Source of the DNA: UBA7236 sp044227505
Lineage (GTDB): Bacteria > Bacteroidota > Bacteroidia > Chitinophagales > BACL12
NCBI GenBank assembly: GCA_044227505.1
Contig: JBGAWP010000092.1
Span: forward strand, 1-15,610
Direction: 5' to 3'
Length of the DNA: 15,610 nt
Shown here one piece after another: positions 1 through 7,798 of this stretch (its first letter is position 1; each line of letters opens with the position of its first letter). The translations under genes were made by a program, and so were the position numbers. A model generated the notes under the pieces. It did no database searches. It had not been told where the DNA came from and worked only from the letters and a program-made list of their open reading frames with translations.

Positions 1-78
1 AGGATGCCGACAGCAATAATTGTGATGATAAGGATCAAACTCATAGGCTGAAATATGGTGCGAAGCTACTAAATAAAA

Positions 79-140
79 TGACATAGGATTTAGGACATAT
101 GACATAGGACTTGACATATGACATGTTTAGGGGACACAGG
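79..140. repeat. GACATA/TAGGAC short-period repeat, left copy
   Basis: The sequence alternates variants of TGACATA, TAGGACATA and TGACATATGACAT. Bases 91-110 (TAGGACATATGACATAGGAC) recur exactly, in inverted orientation, at 2980-2999 and again at 2994-3013 on the other side of the CAP-domain gene. The core GACATATGTC-type element is itself self-complementary. The units are too short and continuous for CRISPR. Confidence 0.75.
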
Positions 141-164
141 ATATCGATTTATTTTAGATTTAAG

Positions 165-381
165 CCAGTCATGAAAGGACGATACATTTTGTAACAACTG
201 ACTTTAGTCCGTAGAATAGCGAATAAAAAAAAGGGAGCCTGCCTAACGCGGACAGCAGGCAGGCGCTGATGACGTGGATGACGCGGATCGGGCAGATTAA
301 TAATAGTATAAAATTAAATCAGATGGATTAAAATGGGAATAGAAGTTTGTAATTACTCAAAATCCAGTCATGAATGGACGA
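165..381. repeat. 18-bp direct repeat pair
   Basis: Bases 165-182 (CCAGTCATGAAAGGACGA) recur at 364-381 with one mismatch (T for the 11th-position A). The copies are 199 bases apart and neither lies in a recognised gene. They may be remnants of a duplicated intergenic element. Nothing mobile is visible between them. Confidence 0.6.
225..264 (-). terminator. Candidate intrinsic terminator (minus strand)
   Basis: Bases 237-244 (GCCTGCCT) and 257-264 (AGGCAGGC) form a perfect 8-bp GC-rich stem with a 12-base loop. Read on the minus strand, the stem is followed after TCCC by eight T residues (232-225). It lies about 215 bases after the stop of the minus-strand TPR/CAP gene, so it could end that transcript. 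The long loop, 4-base gap and distance keep confidence moderate. It may instead be part of a GC-rich intergenic repeat. Confidence 0.4.
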
Positions 382-428
382 GTTTATGCTTCACGAATCA
401 CAACCTAAAAATGAAGAATAAGGCCTTA

Positions 429-446
429 AAATTTCGCAAGAAATTT
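429..446 (-). terminator. Small AT stem-loop after the CAP gene
   Basis: AAATTTC (429-435) and GAAATTT (440-446) form a perfect 7-bp stem with a GCAA loop, about 35 bases past the stop of the minus-strand TPR/CAP gene. On the minus strand only a short T4 run follows, so the terminator role is weakly supported. Confidence 0.25.
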
Positions 447-449
447 AAA

Positions 450-474
450 CTCCTCTCTCCTCTCTCCTCTCTCC
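450..474. repeat. CTCCTCT 7-bp microsatellite
   Basis: The 7-base unit CTCCTCT is repeated 3.6 times and runs into a T-tract next to the stop codon of the TPR/CAP gene (stop at 481-483). On the gene's sense strand this is a purine-only GGAGAGA tract in the 3' untranslated region, so slippage would not alter that protein. Confidence 0.8.
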
Positions 475-480
475 TTTTTT

Positions 481-2760
481 TCATTGAAGCACCGAAATAT
501 ACGTTGTCCAGTACGTATAATCTGTATAAACATTTACGTATTCATCCTTTACAGAATCGTAAGTGTAGGTTCTGACATTTTTAATTTTAATTGTGAATTT
601 TGTATCTGGTTCCATTGAATAATCCAACCCATCAGGAACGAAGACGATAGTATTTTGCCCATAACCCTGATGATCTTCTAAAATTGTAACATCGATCTTT
701 TTATTGTTTTTAAAAATTTCGACAGTGCAACTATCAAAATTTGCATTGCTTATTGAAAACGACCATCTATAAGTATATAAATTAACAGGAGAATAATATT
801 CCGGTGGCCATACCACGTATTGCGTATCGTATGGGTCAGTAATTTTATCATCATAATTAGAATCTTTACCACCCAATGCCCACAATGCCATGGCACTTCC
901 GGTGCTACCATGTCCGAAAACTTTTCGGTAGGGATTTAAAATCCATCTGCGATGACCAACCGCTTCATTATTTCCTCCATCATCGTCCACTTGCCCCATT
1001 AAGGCATCTATACCGTCATATCCCAGAGATAAATTAGAATTATTTGCTCCCATATAACCATCAGCAGTAAAACAATTCCATTCTTTTGGTGGATTATGTG
1101 ATAAATCACCATTTGCCGACATCATTAAAGCTGCAGCCTGGCATTTAGCATTCCATTCCTCCCGTAAAATACATTTATCTGGCACACCGGCAACTCTTCT
1201 TACATAATTTAGTGCACGCAGAAATTTTTCCTGATCTGCAGCAGTTAATTTACCAGGATCGCAAGTTTCTGTTGAACCATTCCATACAATTCTATCTGTC
1301 CAGGCATCATAACTTTTAAAATTTGTTTGATAATCATATAATACCCATTTTTTATATAAAGCATGAATTGTTGCATCGTTTGGTAACATTTTAATTTGTT
1401 GACGCAACAATACTCCGGCCTCGCTGAATTTCCCCTTATCTATAAATGATATTATCTGATTAACAGCTTCATTTTGTTGCAATAATTTAAAATTTTTATT
1501 CTCAGGGAATAACACAGTGAGCTCATACATATTCACATTTGCTTTGTATGCAGAATCAGCATTTTTTAATAATGTAAAAATTTTGGCTTCATAACTATTG
1601 ATTTTTGATTTATCGGAGGTTAGCCTTTTAATATTGTATAACACCTTAATTCCCTCTGAAAATTTATTTTGGGATACAAGAGAATCTACCAGTAAAAACA
1701 TTCCCTCTTCTCCTGGTTTTCCATTATTTAGGCAGGAATAAATCTTTTTATAGGTATTGCTTCCATTCAGATCGCAGGAAACCGTATTTGCGGAAACAGT
1801 ATTGTTTATTTTAGTTTTAGTCAGTATTGCAGATAATAGGGTATCTAGTACAACAGCATTATTTTCACGACAAGCATATAGAGATATCATTGAATCCGCC
1901 ATGATATTTTCATTTTGCAGACGCAAAGAATTATAATAATTAAATATTACTTCCCACTTTAATTTTTGAAAAGGCAAAGGGTTTTGAAATTGTTTTTCAA
2001 TCGAATCCAAATTTTTTAAATATACATCATAAATTTTCGGCTCTGTATATCCAAACATAGATGCTGATTGGGTTTGCAGAAATTGAAGATATTCCGTTTC
2101 AACAGATCTATCTTTAAATAACATGAGGGCTCTGTTAAAAATGGTATATGCATTTGAATAATCACGATCTTCATAAATGGAATAAGCTAATTCAATAAAT
2201 GCCTCCGATAAATACGGTTCCGGAATTTTTCCCTCTTTAAAATCGGTGTAAATTTTTGCAGCAGCATAGTTATAATATTGGGCTCCCAATTCAAATTCCT
2301 CCCTATCCATACAAATTTTACCTTTTAGAAAATAATATTCAGGTTTGGGTTGGATGTTTAATAATTTGTCAAGTAGCTTTTCGGACTTAGCAACTTTTTC
2401 ATTATTATAATAATTTTCTGCAAGTTGAAAAGCGTGAAATAAAAGCGTATCCACTTGTTCCTGATGAGCCGGAATAAATGTTTCTTTTTTATCTTTTAAA
2501 ATAATAAAATCAAGCGTTGTGATGGAAGATTCCACACCAATTGGAAATTCTTCCTTGGTTTCGGGATCTAATGCAAGGTGCATATTTGATAATGCCTTAA
2601 TTAAATAAGCATCCAAATTTTTTGCATCTTTTTCGATCGTTTTTTGCGCAAGAGAAAGTGATTTTTTGTAGTTTCCGCCATTATAGGCTTCTACAAATTT
2701 TTGTGCATCACAAAACAAGAAGCACAATAGAAAGGCTGCAGTTAAAAGTATGTGTCTCAA
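481..2760 (-). CDS. Secreted TPR and CAP/SCP-domain protein
   Basis: The 759-residue protein starts MRHILLTAAFLLCFLFCDAQ, a signal peptide with a probable signal peptidase I site after CDA. Residues 20-470 are helical and rich in TPR-like pairs (for example around 22-62, 120-170, 185-215 and 435-470). Residues 510-660 form a CAP (SCP/PR-1-like) domain: FLRALNYVRRVAGVP opens it, LSHNPP supplies His555 and EAVGHRRWILNP supplies Glu599 and His603, the usual cavity residues of the family. A beta-rich tail (660-759) follows. There is no T9SS sorting domain, so a periplasmic or Sec-released product is likely. CAP proteins are known as extracytoplasmic proteins of varied role; the activity of this one cannot be inferred. 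The gene stands alone, divergent from the carboxylase gene, and is bracketed by inverted copies of a 20-bp repeat. The start at 2760 is chosen because the signal peptide begins there. Confidence 0.88.
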   Translation of the reverse strand: MRHILLTAAFLLCFLFCDAQKFVEAYNGGNYKKSLSLAQKTIEKDAKNLDAYLIKALSNMHLALDPETKEEFPIGVESSITTLDFIILKDKKETFIPAHQEQVDTLLFHAFQLAENYYNNEKVAKSEKLLDKLLNIQPKPEYYFLKGKICMDREEFELGAQYYNYAAAKIYTDFKEGKIPEPYLSEAFIELAYSIYEDRDYSNAYTIFNRALMLFKDRSVETEYLQFLQTQSASMFGYTEPKIYDVYLKNLDSIEKQFQNPLPFQKLKWEVIFNYYNSLRLQNENIMADSMISLYACRENNAVVLDTLLSAILTKTKINNTVSANTVSCDLNGSNTYKKIYSCLNNGKPGEEGMFLLVDSLVSQNKFSEGIKVLYNIKRLTSDKSKINSYEAKIFTLLKNADSAYKANVNMYELTVLFPENKNFKLLQQNEAVNQIISFIDKGKFSEAGVLLRQQIKMLPNDATIHALYKKWVLYDYQTNFKSYDAWTDRIVWNGSTETCDPGKLTAADQEKFLRALNYVRRVAGVPDKCILREEWNAKCQAAALMMSANGDLSHNPPKEWNCFTADGYMGANNSNLSLGYDGIDALMGQVDDDGGNNEAVGHRRWILNPYRKVFGHGSTGSAMALWALGGKDSNYDDKITDPYDTQYVVWPPEYYSPVNLYTYRWSFSISNANFDSCTVEIFKNNKKIDVTILEDHQGYGQNTIVFVPDGLDYSMEPDTKFTIKIKNVRTYTYDSVKDEYVNVYTDYTYWTTYISVLQ

Positions 2761-2979
2761 TTGAATGCAATAACGGAAAAGTGAAAAAAATTAGTATCAA
2801 ATTAATAAAATTAGTCTCTCTAATGCACTTTTTCTTCCTCAAAAAGCGAAGAACGAGTAGTTTGAAAGTAGAAATATAAAATATTCATAAAGCTTTCATT
2901 CTCCATTTCACCGATAAGTTCAAACGCTAAAATTAAGTTTAACTATAAATCACTATAAGTCCCCCTGTCCTTTTCCCTT

Positions 2980-3026
2980 GTCCTATGTCATATGTCCTAT
3001 GTCATATGTCCTACGTCCTATGTCCT
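2980..3026. repeat. GTCCTATGTCATAT tandem repeat, right copy
   Basis: Two exact copies of the 14-base unit GTCCTATGTCATAT (2980-2993, 2994-3007) are followed by degenerate GTCCTAC and GTCCTATGTCCT pieces. The reverse complement matches 91-110 exactly over 20 bases. The block sits between the divergent genes, about 40 bases upstream of the carboxylase start, so it could affect its promoter. Confidence 0.8.
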
Positions 3027-3048
3027 CCGCATAATCCCAGCGAATGAT

Positions 3049-3056
3049 TATTTTTG
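3049..3056 (+). promoter_or_regulatory. Candidate Bacteroidota -7 element
   Basis: TATTTTTG fits the Bacteroidota sigma-ABfr -7 consensus TAnnTTTG. It ends 10 bases before the carboxylase ATG, which would give a very short leader. No clear -33 TTG is seen at the expected distance, so this is tentative. Confidence 0.3.
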
Positions 3057-3066
3057 CCTTTGATAT

Positions 3067-4695
3067 ATGAATATAGAATTCAATAAAAATGAGGACTCCT
3101 TAAAATTGTTGGTTTCGACCATGAAACAGCGATTGGGTAAAATTAGTGAAGGTGGCGGGAAAAAGTCGATTGAAAAATTGCATGAAAAAGGAAAATTACA
3201 TGCCAGAGAGCGCATAAAATTGCTTTTTGACAAAGACAAACCCACAATAGAAATTGGAGCATTTACCGGTTGGGATATGTATAACGAACATGGCGGTTGC
3301 CCAAGTGGTGGCGTAGTAGTAAAAGTTGGATATATAACCGGGAAACAATGTATCGTAGTTGCCAATGATGCTACAGTGAAAGCAGGAGCCTGGTTTCCAA
3401 TCACCGGCAAAAAGAATTTACGCGCGCAGGAGATTGCCATGGAAAATAAAATTCCAATCATTTATTTAGTGGATAGCGCAGGTGTTTATTTGCCGATGCA
3501 GGATGAGATATTCCCGGATAAAGAAAATTTCGGGAGAATATTCAGAAATAATGCGATCATGAGTTCCATGGGTATAACACAAATAGCTGCCATTATGGGC
3601 TCTTGTGTGGCTGGTGGAGCATATCTCCCTATCATGAGTGATGAATCACTTATTGTAAAAGGAACGGGAAGTATATTTTTAGCCGGACCTTATTTGGTGA
3701 AAGCAGCAATTGGAGAGGAAATTGATGCAGAAACTTTGGGTGGAGCAATTTCCTCTACTGAATTAAGTGGAATTTGCGATTATGCAGCAGAAAATGATGA
3801 AACCTGTTTGGAACAAATTCGAAATATCGTAGATAAAATTGGTGCTAATCACAAAGCAGGATTTGATCGCAAAGAATCAGCGAAACCTAAATTAAATGAA
3901 GAGGACATCTATGGAATAATGCCTGTTGACAGTACCAAACAGTACGACATGCATGAAATTATTTATCGGTTGACCGATAATTCTGAATTTGAAGAATATA
4001 AAGCGACCTATGGCAAAACAATTATTTGTGGTTATGCTCGAGTTGATGGATGGAGTGTTGGAATTGTTGCCAATCAACGAAAAGTAGTTAAAAATAAAAA
4101 AGGTGAATTACAAATTGGCGGTGTAATTTATAATGATAGTGCGGATAAAGCTGCAAGATTCATTATGAATTGTAATCAGAAAAAAATTCCTTTATTGTTT
4201 TTGCAGGATGTTACCGGGTTTATGGTTGGAAGTAAAAGCGAACATGCGGGGATAATAAAAGACGGAGCAAAAATGGTGAATGCAGTAGCAAATTCTATTG
4301 TTCCGAAATTTACTGTTATAGTTGGGAATAGTTATGGAGCCGGAAATTATGCAATGTGCGGAAAGGCTTACGATCCGCGATTAATAGTTGCCTGGCCCAA
4401 TGCTAAAATTGCCGTTATGGGCGGGGCACAAGCTGCAAAAGTTTTATTACAAATTCAGGTTGCATCCCTAAAGGCAAAAGGCGAGGTAATTACGCCTGAA
4501 AAAGAAAAAGAACTTCTCGATAAAATAACAAATCATTATAACGAAACCATGGATCCCTATTACGGGGCAGCAAGGTTGTGGGTGGATGGAATTATAGATC
4601 CTTTGGATACCAGAAAATGGGTGAGTATGGGTATTGAAATGGCTAATCACAATGCAGAGATGAAGGCGTTTAGTACTGGCGTGATTCAAGTTTGA
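3067..4695 (+). CDS. Acyl-CoA carboxylase carboxyltransferase (beta) subunit, methylcrotonyl-CoA type
   Basis: The 542-residue protein is full length for the biotin-dependent carboxyltransferase family. This subunit moves CO2 from carboxybiotin to an acyl-CoA in the cytoplasm. The N-terminal crotonase-fold half has GKLHARERIKLLFD (42-55), YLPMQDEIFPDKENFGRIFR (141-160) and the GSCVAGGAY oxyanion loop (178-186). The C-terminal half has GNSYGAGNYAMCGKAYDPR (420-438) and VMGGAQAA (450-457), where carboxybiotin binds. GAGNYAMCGKAY and the FPDKENFGRIF block fit methylcrotonyl-CoA carboxylase (leucine breakdown) better than propionyl-CoA carboxylase. Substrate choice from sequence alone remains an inference. 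No biotin carboxylase/biotin carrier subunit lies next to it, so its partner must be encoded elsewhere. The first ATG at 3067 agrees with the usual N-terminal helix of the family. Confidence 0.93.
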   Translation: MNIEFNKNEDSLKLLVSTMKQRLGKISEGGGKKSIEKLHEKGKLHARERIKLLFDKDKPTIEIGAFTGWDMYNEHGGCPSGGVVVKVGYITGKQCIVVANDATVKAGAWFPITGKKNLRAQEIAMENKIPIIYLVDSAGVYLPMQDEIFPDKENFGRIFRNNAIMSSMGITQIAAIMGSCVAGGAYLPIMSDESLIVKGTGSIFLAGPYLVKAAIGEEIDAETLGGAISSTELSGICDYAAENDETCLEQIRNIVDKIGANHKAGFDRKESAKPKLNEEDIYGIMPVDSTKQYDMHEIIYRLTDNSEFEEYKATYGKTIICGYARVDGWSVGIVANQRKVVKNKKGELQIGGVIYNDSADKAARFIMNCNQKKIPLLFLQDVTGFMVGSKSEHAGIIKDGAKMVNAVANSIVPKFTVIVGNSYGAGNYAMCGKAYDPRLIVAWPNAKIAVMGGAQAAKVLLQIQVASLKAKGEVITPEKEKELLDKITNHYNETMDPYYGAARLWVDGIIDPLDTRKWVSMGIEMANHNAEMKAFSTGVIQV

Positions 4696-4699
4696 AATA

Positions 4700-4747
4700 A
4701 ATAAAGATCCATTTCGAAAGTCATAAATAACGAGGTAAATCTTTATT
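4700..4747 (+). terminator. Inverted repeat after the carboxylase gene
   Basis: AATAAAGAT (4700-4708) and ATCTTTATT (4739-4747) are perfect complements of 9 bases separated by 30 bases, starting just after the carboxylase stop (4693-4695). The stem is AT-rich and no T-run follows, so transcript ending here is only a possibility. Confidence 0.22.
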
Positions 4748-4874
4748 ATATTCTACCATTATAATGTTGCAACCTCTTTACACTTATTAAATATTTAATG
4801 ACACTAATCATAAATATGCCCTGATCTTTACTTTTAACATTTATATTTAACATCTGTACCAATAAACCCAAACG

Positions 4875-7577
4875 ATGCAATCGAATAATAAATTCTTCCC
4901 GGTAATTTATTTTTTTTATATATTTTTTCTCAATGAATCAAATGCACAAACCCCAATTCCAAACCAAATTATAGAAAGCAATCAGGCTGATTCCTATTTT
5001 GGATGGGCCGCTACTGATGCAGGGGATATTAATGGTGATGGTTATGGAGATGTAATTGTTGGCGCATACAATTATGACAATGGACAATCAAACGAGGGAG
5101 TTGTTTTTGTTTACCACGGCTCCCCTATCGGCTTGTCGGCAACGCCAGCTGCTATGTTAGAAAGCAATCAGGTGAATGCAAATTTTGGAAGGTCAATTTC
5201 CGGAGCCGGTGATGTTAATAATGATGGATACGATGATATTATAGTAGGCGCATATTTATACGACAGTGGAGTTGGGAACGAAGGACGAATTTACATTTAT
5301 CATGGTTCAGCAACCGGAATAAATACAACGCCTGCTAGAATTATTGATGGCAATCAATCAGGTGGAAATTTAGGGAGTTGTGTTTCAAAAGCCGGCGATC
5401 TGAATAATGATGGTTTTGATGATGTTATTGCGTCCGCATGGGTTTACGAATCCGGCCAATTTGATGAAGGTCGGGTATATGTATATTTAGGTTCAGCAAC
5501 CGGTATACCAGCCACAGCAATTGCAAATATGGACGGCAATCAAAATTGGGCACATTTTGGAACTTCCGTAGCAAATGCGGGTGATGTCGATGGCGATGGA
5601 TTTGATGATATTGTTGTGGGTTTTGAATTATTCGATAATGGTCAGGATGATGAAGGAAAATTAGTATTTTATTATGGCGCTCCAACGGGAATAAATACAA
5701 CTCCTGCTGCTCAAATAGAAAGTAATCAGGCCTTTGCGAGTTTAGGTTATGATGTTGCATCTGCAGGCGACGTGAATAATGATGGATTTGATGATGTGAT
5801 TGCAGGTGCATATCGATACGACAACGGACAAGGTGATGAAGGTATTGCCTATATTTTTCATGGATCAGCAACAGGAATTCTTACAACTCCAGCAACTTTA
5901 TTGGAGTGCAACCTTGCTGTATCTTACTTTGGAGTTTCCGTGCGCGATGCAGGTGATTTTAACAGCGATGGATTTGATGATGTGATCGTAGGTGCATCTT
6001 TATATAGTAACGGATCACCTTCCGAAGGTGGAGCATTTTTATTCAAAGGTTCCGCATCCGGAATAATTACAACTCCTTATTTAGTTATGGAAAGTGATCA
6101 GGCAATTTCTTATATGGGAAGCAGTGTGTCAAATACAGGTGATGTTAATAATGATGGATTTAATGATATATTAACTGGAGTTGATTTTTATGATAATGGT
6201 CAAACAAATGAAGGTGCAATATTTGTTTATCATATGTGCGCCGATTCATTGTATGCAGATCTTGATGGTGATGGTTTCGGAGATCCCTTAAATAAAATAA
6301 ATATTTGTAACGAGGTAATAAATATGGTTGCAGATAATACGGATTGTGATGACTCTAATGCAAATATTTTTCCCGGTTCAACTGAAATATGCAATTCAAT
6401 TGATGATGATTGTAATACACTCGTTGATGATGGATTAGTGTTTTATACTTTTTTTGCGGACGTTGATGGTGATCTGCATGGCGATATTAATGATCCCGGA
6501 ATCTATACCTGCGAAATTATAGCCGGAAGTGTTTTAAATAATACGGATTGCGACGATACAAATAATTTAATTAATCCTGACCAGATAGAATCTTGTAATA
6601 CCCTGGATGATGATTGCAGTGGAATTGCCGATGACGGTCTTATTTTCAATACTTATTATACAGATGCCGATGCAGATCTTTTTGGTGATATTGCCGATAC
6701 CGGAATTTATACATGTGAAATATTGCCGGGAACGAGCACAGATAACACAGATTGTAATGACACTAATGATCAGATCAATCCGGGTATGCCTGAAATTTGT
6801 AATTTAATTGATGATAATTGCAGTGGAGTTGCGGATGAAGATATTATAATCACCATTACCATTGCAGCATCCGGAGCAACTACATTTTGTCAGGGAAGTA
6901 ATGTTGTTTTATCCGCTACTCATAACGGAACAACCTTACAATGGAAAAAAAATGGAACCAATATTCCCGGTGCAACCGGATTAAATTATACGGCGACTAC
7001 CAGTGGAAACTATACCTGCGTAACCACCAGTTTATGCGGGATAACAACATCGAATACCCTACTCGTTATCGCAAATAAAAACCCAAATGCACTTATTACT
7101 GCTGATGGCCCGACAATTTTTTGTGCAGGGGAAGATGTTATTTTATCAGAAATACCAGTTGGAGGCTGTGCTTATCAATGGTACAAAGGAAATAATCCGA
7201 TTGCCGGAGCAACTTCGGTAAATTACACTGCAACGGTAACAGGAAATTATAAATGCCGGGTAACTAAAATAGCAACCGGATGTTTTAAAAATTCGAATGT
7301 AATTCCGGTGAGTGTGGTTTGCAAGGAAGGGGAAATTATGGGATCAAAAGATATTTCTATTTATCCAAATCCAACAACTGGATACATCACAATTGAAACG
7401 AACAATGATCATGAGAAAATAATATGTTTATATAACTCAATAGGTCAGATCATATTTACAACTACGAAAAAGGATAATATCATTTCGCTTGACCTGCATG
7501 ATCATTCAGCCGGTATATATTTTATAAAGGTTGAGGGGAAAGATGGAATGTTTATGAAGGAGCTGGTTAAGGAGTGA
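4875..7577 (+). CDS. Secreted FG-GAP / MopE / Ig-like protein with T9SS sorting domain
   Basis: The 900-residue protein begins with a signal peptide (hydrophobic residues 7-19, cleavage likely after SNA at 22-24). Residues 34-453 hold seven FG-GAP repeats, each with a calcium-loop core such as DVNNDGYDDIIVG, starting at residues 49, 111, 173, 235, 297, 359 and 421. The period is exactly 62, as in an integrin-alpha-like seven-bladed propeller. Residues 455-655 hold three MopE-like repeats (DLDGDGFGD, NTDCDD, EICNSIDDDCN) with NTDC at 488, 556 and 624, period 68. Two Ig-like domains follow (about 662-732 and 742-815; each has a Cys pair and a GNYxC motif). Residues 824-900 (ISIYPNPTTG through AGIYFIKV) are a type A T9SS sorting domain, so the protein should be exported by T9SS and anchored to or released from the cell surface. 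Its ligand is unknown; an adhesin-like role is an inference. Confidence 0.9.
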   Translation: MQSNNKFFPVIYFFYIFFLNESNAQTPIPNQIIESNQADSYFGWAATDAGDINGDGYGDVIVGAYNYDNGQSNEGVVFVYHGSPIGLSATPAAMLESNQVNANFGRSISGAGDVNNDGYDDIIVGAYLYDSGVGNEGRIYIYHGSATGINTTPARIIDGNQSGGNLGSCVSKAGDLNNDGFDDVIASAWVYESGQFDEGRVYVYLGSATGIPATAIANMDGNQNWAHFGTSVANAGDVDGDGFDDIVVGFELFDNGQDDEGKLVFYYGAPTGINTTPAAQIESNQAFASLGYDVASAGDVNNDGFDDVIAGAYRYDNGQGDEGIAYIFHGSATGILTTPATLLECNLAVSYFGVSVRDAGDFNSDGFDDVIVGASLYSNGSPSEGGAFLFKGSASGIITTPYLVMESDQAISYMGSSVSNTGDVNNDGFNDILTGVDFYDNGQTNEGAIFVYHMCADSLYADLDGDGFGDPLNKINICNEVINMVADNTDCDDSNANIFPGSTEICNSIDDDCNTLVDDGLVFYTFFADVDGDLHGDINDPGIYTCEIIAGSVLNNTDCDDTNNLINPDQIESCNTLDDDCSGIADDGLIFNTYYTDADADLFGDIADTGIYTCEILPGTSTDNTDCNDTNDQINPGMPEICNLIDDNCSGVADEDIIITITIAASGATTFCQGSNVVLSATHNGTTLQWKKNGTNIPGATGLNYTATTSGNYTCVTTSLCGITTSNTLLVIANKNPNALITADGPTIFCAGEDVILSEIPVGGCAYQWYKGNNPIAGATSVNYTATVTGNYKCRVTKIATGCFKNSNVIPVSVVCKEGEIMGSKDISIYPNPTTGYITIETNNDHEKIICLYNSIGQIIFTTTKKDNIISLDLHDHSAGIYFIKVEGKDGMFMKELVKE
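4974..6233 (+). repeat. Seven 186-bp FG-GAP coding repeats
   Basis: Units begin at residues 34, 96, 158, 220, 282, 344 and 406 of the encoded protein (typically ES/DxNQ or ESDQ) with no length change between units; the last is cut short after residue 453. DNA similarity persists in the calcium loop, for example GGTGATGTTAATAATGATGG occurs in the second and seventh units. The exact period suggests growth by duplication of a whole blade or strong structural constraint. Confidence 0.88.
6237..6839 (+). repeat. Three 204-bp MopE-like coding repeats
   Basis: Residues 455-655 of the T9SS protein contain three 68-residue units with conserved NTDC(D/N)D, E(I/S)CN and DD(D/N)C motifs. The acidic loop decays from DLDGDGFGD to DVDGDLHGD to DADADLFGD, so the first unit looks best able to bind calcium. 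These units resemble the Cys/Asp repeats of MopE-type surface proteins. Confidence 0.8.
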
Positions 7578-7589
7578 TGTTGTACTACA

Positions 7590-7620
7590 GGTTATTAGTT
7601 ACTTGATATAATTAATAACT
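7590..7620 (+). terminator. Stem-loop after the T9SS protein gene
   Basis: GTTATTA (7591-7597) pairs with TAATAAC (7613-7619). The stem extends inward by a G-T and two A-T pairs to about 10 bp, with a 9-base loop. It lies 13 bases after the stop, a good place for transcript ending, but no T-tract follows on the plus strand. Confidence 0.3.
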
Positions 7621-7786
7621 GATCCAACAAGCAATTCTGGCAAATTTACCATGTCACAATTAGAACATTTTCCACATTATTTATTCGAATCCTTGAAAAT
7701 CTTTCACAAAATTTCTTAATTTATATGTACATATAACCTATAAAATAAGGATGTGCATAAATATAATTTTTTAGGTCTACAGTTTT

Positions 7787-7798
7787 CCTAAATTTAGG
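7787..7798. promoter_or_regulatory. 12-bp palindrome upstream of the eCIS cargo genes
   Basis: CCTAAATTTAGG is a perfect palindrome about 70 bases before the start of the first DUF4157 gene. Around it, TAACCTA (7734-7740) and TAGGTTA (7795-7801) form a wider inverted pair and TTTAGGT occurs again at 7769-7775. Such symmetry suits a dimeric regulator binding site, but no regulator gene is in view and no clear TAnnTTTG promoter was found in this 289-base region. Confidence 0.35.

Larger units (their letters stand above)
1..480. other. Gene-free, repeat-rich stretch
   Basis: I see no convincing gene here. It holds a short-period GACATA/TAGGAC repeat (79-140), an 18-bp direct repeat pair (165-182 and 364-381), a GC-rich stem-loop next to an A8 run (225-264), a 9-bp tandem GATGACGTG/GATGACGCG (268-285), a small AT stem-loop (429-446) and a 7-bp pyrimidine microsatellite (450-474). 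Bases 237-292 are clearly richer in G+C than their surroundings. One open frame entering from the left edge (3-86) reads Asp/Asn/Cys-rich residues and could be the tail of a calcium-binding-repeat protein, but it is too short to call. Confidence 0.6.
2761..3066. other. Divergent intergenic region
   Basis: This 306-base region separates the starts of the minus-strand TPR/CAP gene and the plus-strand carboxylase gene, so it should hold promoters for both. I can point to a TAnnTTTG-type -7 element for the carboxylase (3049-3056). For the CAP gene I see no good match. The right half contains the 14-bp tandem repeat (2980-3026). No small gene is supported. Confidence 0.6.

Noticed and set aside
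3..86. Open frame from the left edge with DADSNNCDDKD-type residues
   Set aside because: Only 27 codons to the stop and it ends without a recognised domain or sorting signal; the acidic/Cys residues hint at a calcium-binding-repeat protein but the evidence is too slight to call a gene.
450..474. Phase-variation tract
   Set aside because: The 7-bp repeat lies after the stop codon of the TPR/CAP gene and in no other supported gene, so copy-number change would not shift a reading frame.
333..575. Plus-strand 80-codon frame
   Set aside because: It runs through the pyrimidine microsatellite and into the antisense of the TPR/CAP gene; its composition is that of non-coding DNA.
2980..3026. Possible CRISPR array
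   Set aside because: The 14-bp units abut without unique spacers and there are no cas genes in the window.
5425..5871. Minus-strand His/Gln-rich 148-codon frame
   Set aside because: It is the antisense shadow of the Asp/Gly-rich FG-GAP repeats; the period of the sense repeats explains its composition.
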